From contig CBDCZR010000007.1 in NCBI GenBank assembly GCA_965224535.1, positions 92,591-156,590 of the forward strand: a stretch of 64,000 bases of DNA, read 5' to 3'. The stretch is from JBCDHN01 sp965224535. GTDB taxonomy: Bacteria; Verrucomicrobiota; Verrucomicrobiia; Verrucomicrobiales; DEV007. The translations under genes were made by a program, and so were the position numbers. Every line of letters begins with the position of its first letter. Position 1 is the stretch's first letter. The notes under the pieces were generated by a model that was not told the DNA's origin, made no database searches, and worked only from the letters and a program-made list of their open reading frames with translations. Of this stretch, positions 63,223-64,000 are shown piece after piece.

Positions 63223-64000
63223 ATGTACAACATATCTCTAGCTCAACGCAGTAAAGACACGACTTTCGGGTCAGCAACTCTGTTGGACTCTCAGGAAGCG
63301 AAATTTCATGGTCTCGACGAAAAAGGTGCAGGTAAGGCGCTTTGCCCTTTCTTGGGTGAGATTCTGTCAAATACTGGTAAACACTTTATCAAGACCTACG
63401 CTAGGCCTGCGCGTGCTAAATCCTTTTTAGGAAAAGAAGCCCGAATTGGGGATAGTCAAGGATTCTTGTTGACTGTTGCTCCAACAAGATCAGGAAAGGA
63501 ACATGCCAGATAATTCCTAACCTGCTAGAGTGGAGTGGATCAAGCGTTGTTCTTGACATTAAGGGCGAGAATTACGAACTCACTGGCGGCTATAGGATGA
63601 TGCCTGAGCCACATGGTCTTGGGCAAAATGTTTCAGATTTGCACCCTTTGAAAGGGAAAGCGCGGTCTGGAACCCATTATTATATATCGGGACGGAGTCG
63701 GAAAGATTTTGGGAAAATCAGGCAAAAGATTTAGCCGAATTTGTTGTTGTGCCAAGTGGTTCGAGTAGTGATCGAACATGGGAAGAATGGGCCAAGGAGT
63801 TTTTGGCAGGGCTTTTGTTGTACGTTCGCACTTCGGATCTGAAACCGCTCGATCCTACAGATCAAAGGACGTGGCATCGAGTATCAGAGCGGAGCATGTA
63901 CGAAGTAAACCGATTGCTTAATGCGGGCACAGGGTTTGAATTTCTACTAAAGCAAATGCAAAAGTCAAAATTTGGCCTTACGCAAAGGTCTGGAGCGTTT
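63223..64000 (+). CDS. VirD4/TraG-like coupling ATPase, no N-terminal membrane domain, two frameshifts, 3' partial
   Basis: Starts TFGSATLLDSQEAKFHGL, the TraG pattern just before the motor domain, with none of the usual upstream membrane helices. Walker A is LLTVAPTRSGKG; one missing G near 63498 breaks the frame here, and the next frame gives TCQIIPNLLEWSGSSVVLDIKGENYELTGGYR (TraG 'DIKGE' segment). A missing A near 63628 breaks it again; the third frame gives FRFAPFERESAVWNPLLYIGTESERFWENQAKDLAEF and WAKEFLAGLLLYV to the window end. These are unmistakable VirD4/TraG motifs. T4SS coupling proteins feed DNA or protein to a channel; no relaxase or channel gene is in view. Confidence 0.82.

Noticed and set aside
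1..64000. tRNA or rRNA genes
   Set aside because: Intergenic regions were scanned by eye for cloverleaf and GTTCGANNC arm patterns and rRNA-like stretches; none was convincing.

Overview
The window is 64 kb of mostly GC-rich, densely coding bacterial chromosome. Gene content points to the PVC group, most likely Verrucomicrobiota. The evidence is two DUF1501 Tat-exported proteins and a DUF1549/DUF1553 protein, a leucine-rich-repeat secreted protein, RNase HIII, tandem small TatA-type proteins, and a poly-serine secreted protein. No rRNA or tRNA gene was found, so the lineage is an inference from family content.

Layout. 0-7 kb: enolase-superfamily protein (cut by the window start), DUF1501 plus DUF1549/1553 pair, divergent mutL. 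7-17 kb: LRR protein, AI-2E-type permease, a two-gene Septu-like defence cassette (ATPase plus HNH), SdpI-like membrane protein with an Aat-like protein, aspartokinase, PAS protein, broken MarR regulator, SLC13 permease with RCK domains. 17-30 kb: a thioredoxin-fold protein lacking both catalytic cysteines, dihydroorotase, a redox cluster (YtkA-like lipoprotein, di-haem peroxidase, 4Fe-4S protein, membrane protein), gatB, mutY, RNase HIII, HU, PhyH dioxygenase, VOC protein, sucD, glycosyltransferase. 30-38 kb: two TatA/B genes, endonuclease/phosphatase-family protein, DUF1015, DUF1501, and an SDR / deacylase / threonine-synthase-like operon. 38-40 kb: a REPtron, i.e. a REP-associated tyrosine transposase flanked by palindromic elements, with a third element nearby next to an HU-like gene and a TIR-domain gene. 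40-45 kb: three-gene iron-type ABC importer.

44.8-51.9 kb is a leftward run of four genes: a poly-Ser/PKD/amidase protein, a secreted unknown, a methyltransferase-glycosyltransferase-sulfotransferase fusion, and a DUF3179 protein whose conserved first Cys codon is an in-frame UGA (candidate selenocysteine). The upstream part is more AT-rich, and its edge coincides with a glycosyltransferase-9 gene that has lost its N-terminal half. 52.7-57.3 kb: T2SS-F-like protein, AstD-type aldehyde dehydrogenase, TpsB-type outer-membrane protein.

57.3-64 kb is accessory: an IS110-family element with long non-coding flanks, a large 23-bp-arm palindrome, then an AT-rich module of HTH protein, four-helix membrane protein, membrane-anchored vWA-like protein and a VirD4/TraG-like ATPase without its usual N-terminal membrane domain, running off the window end. 

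Eleven single-base indels break eight otherwise well-conserved reading frames. Several lie in homopolymers, so part of the 'pseudogenisation' may be sequence error. The UGA in DUF3179 is a substitution-type event and does not fit that pattern.
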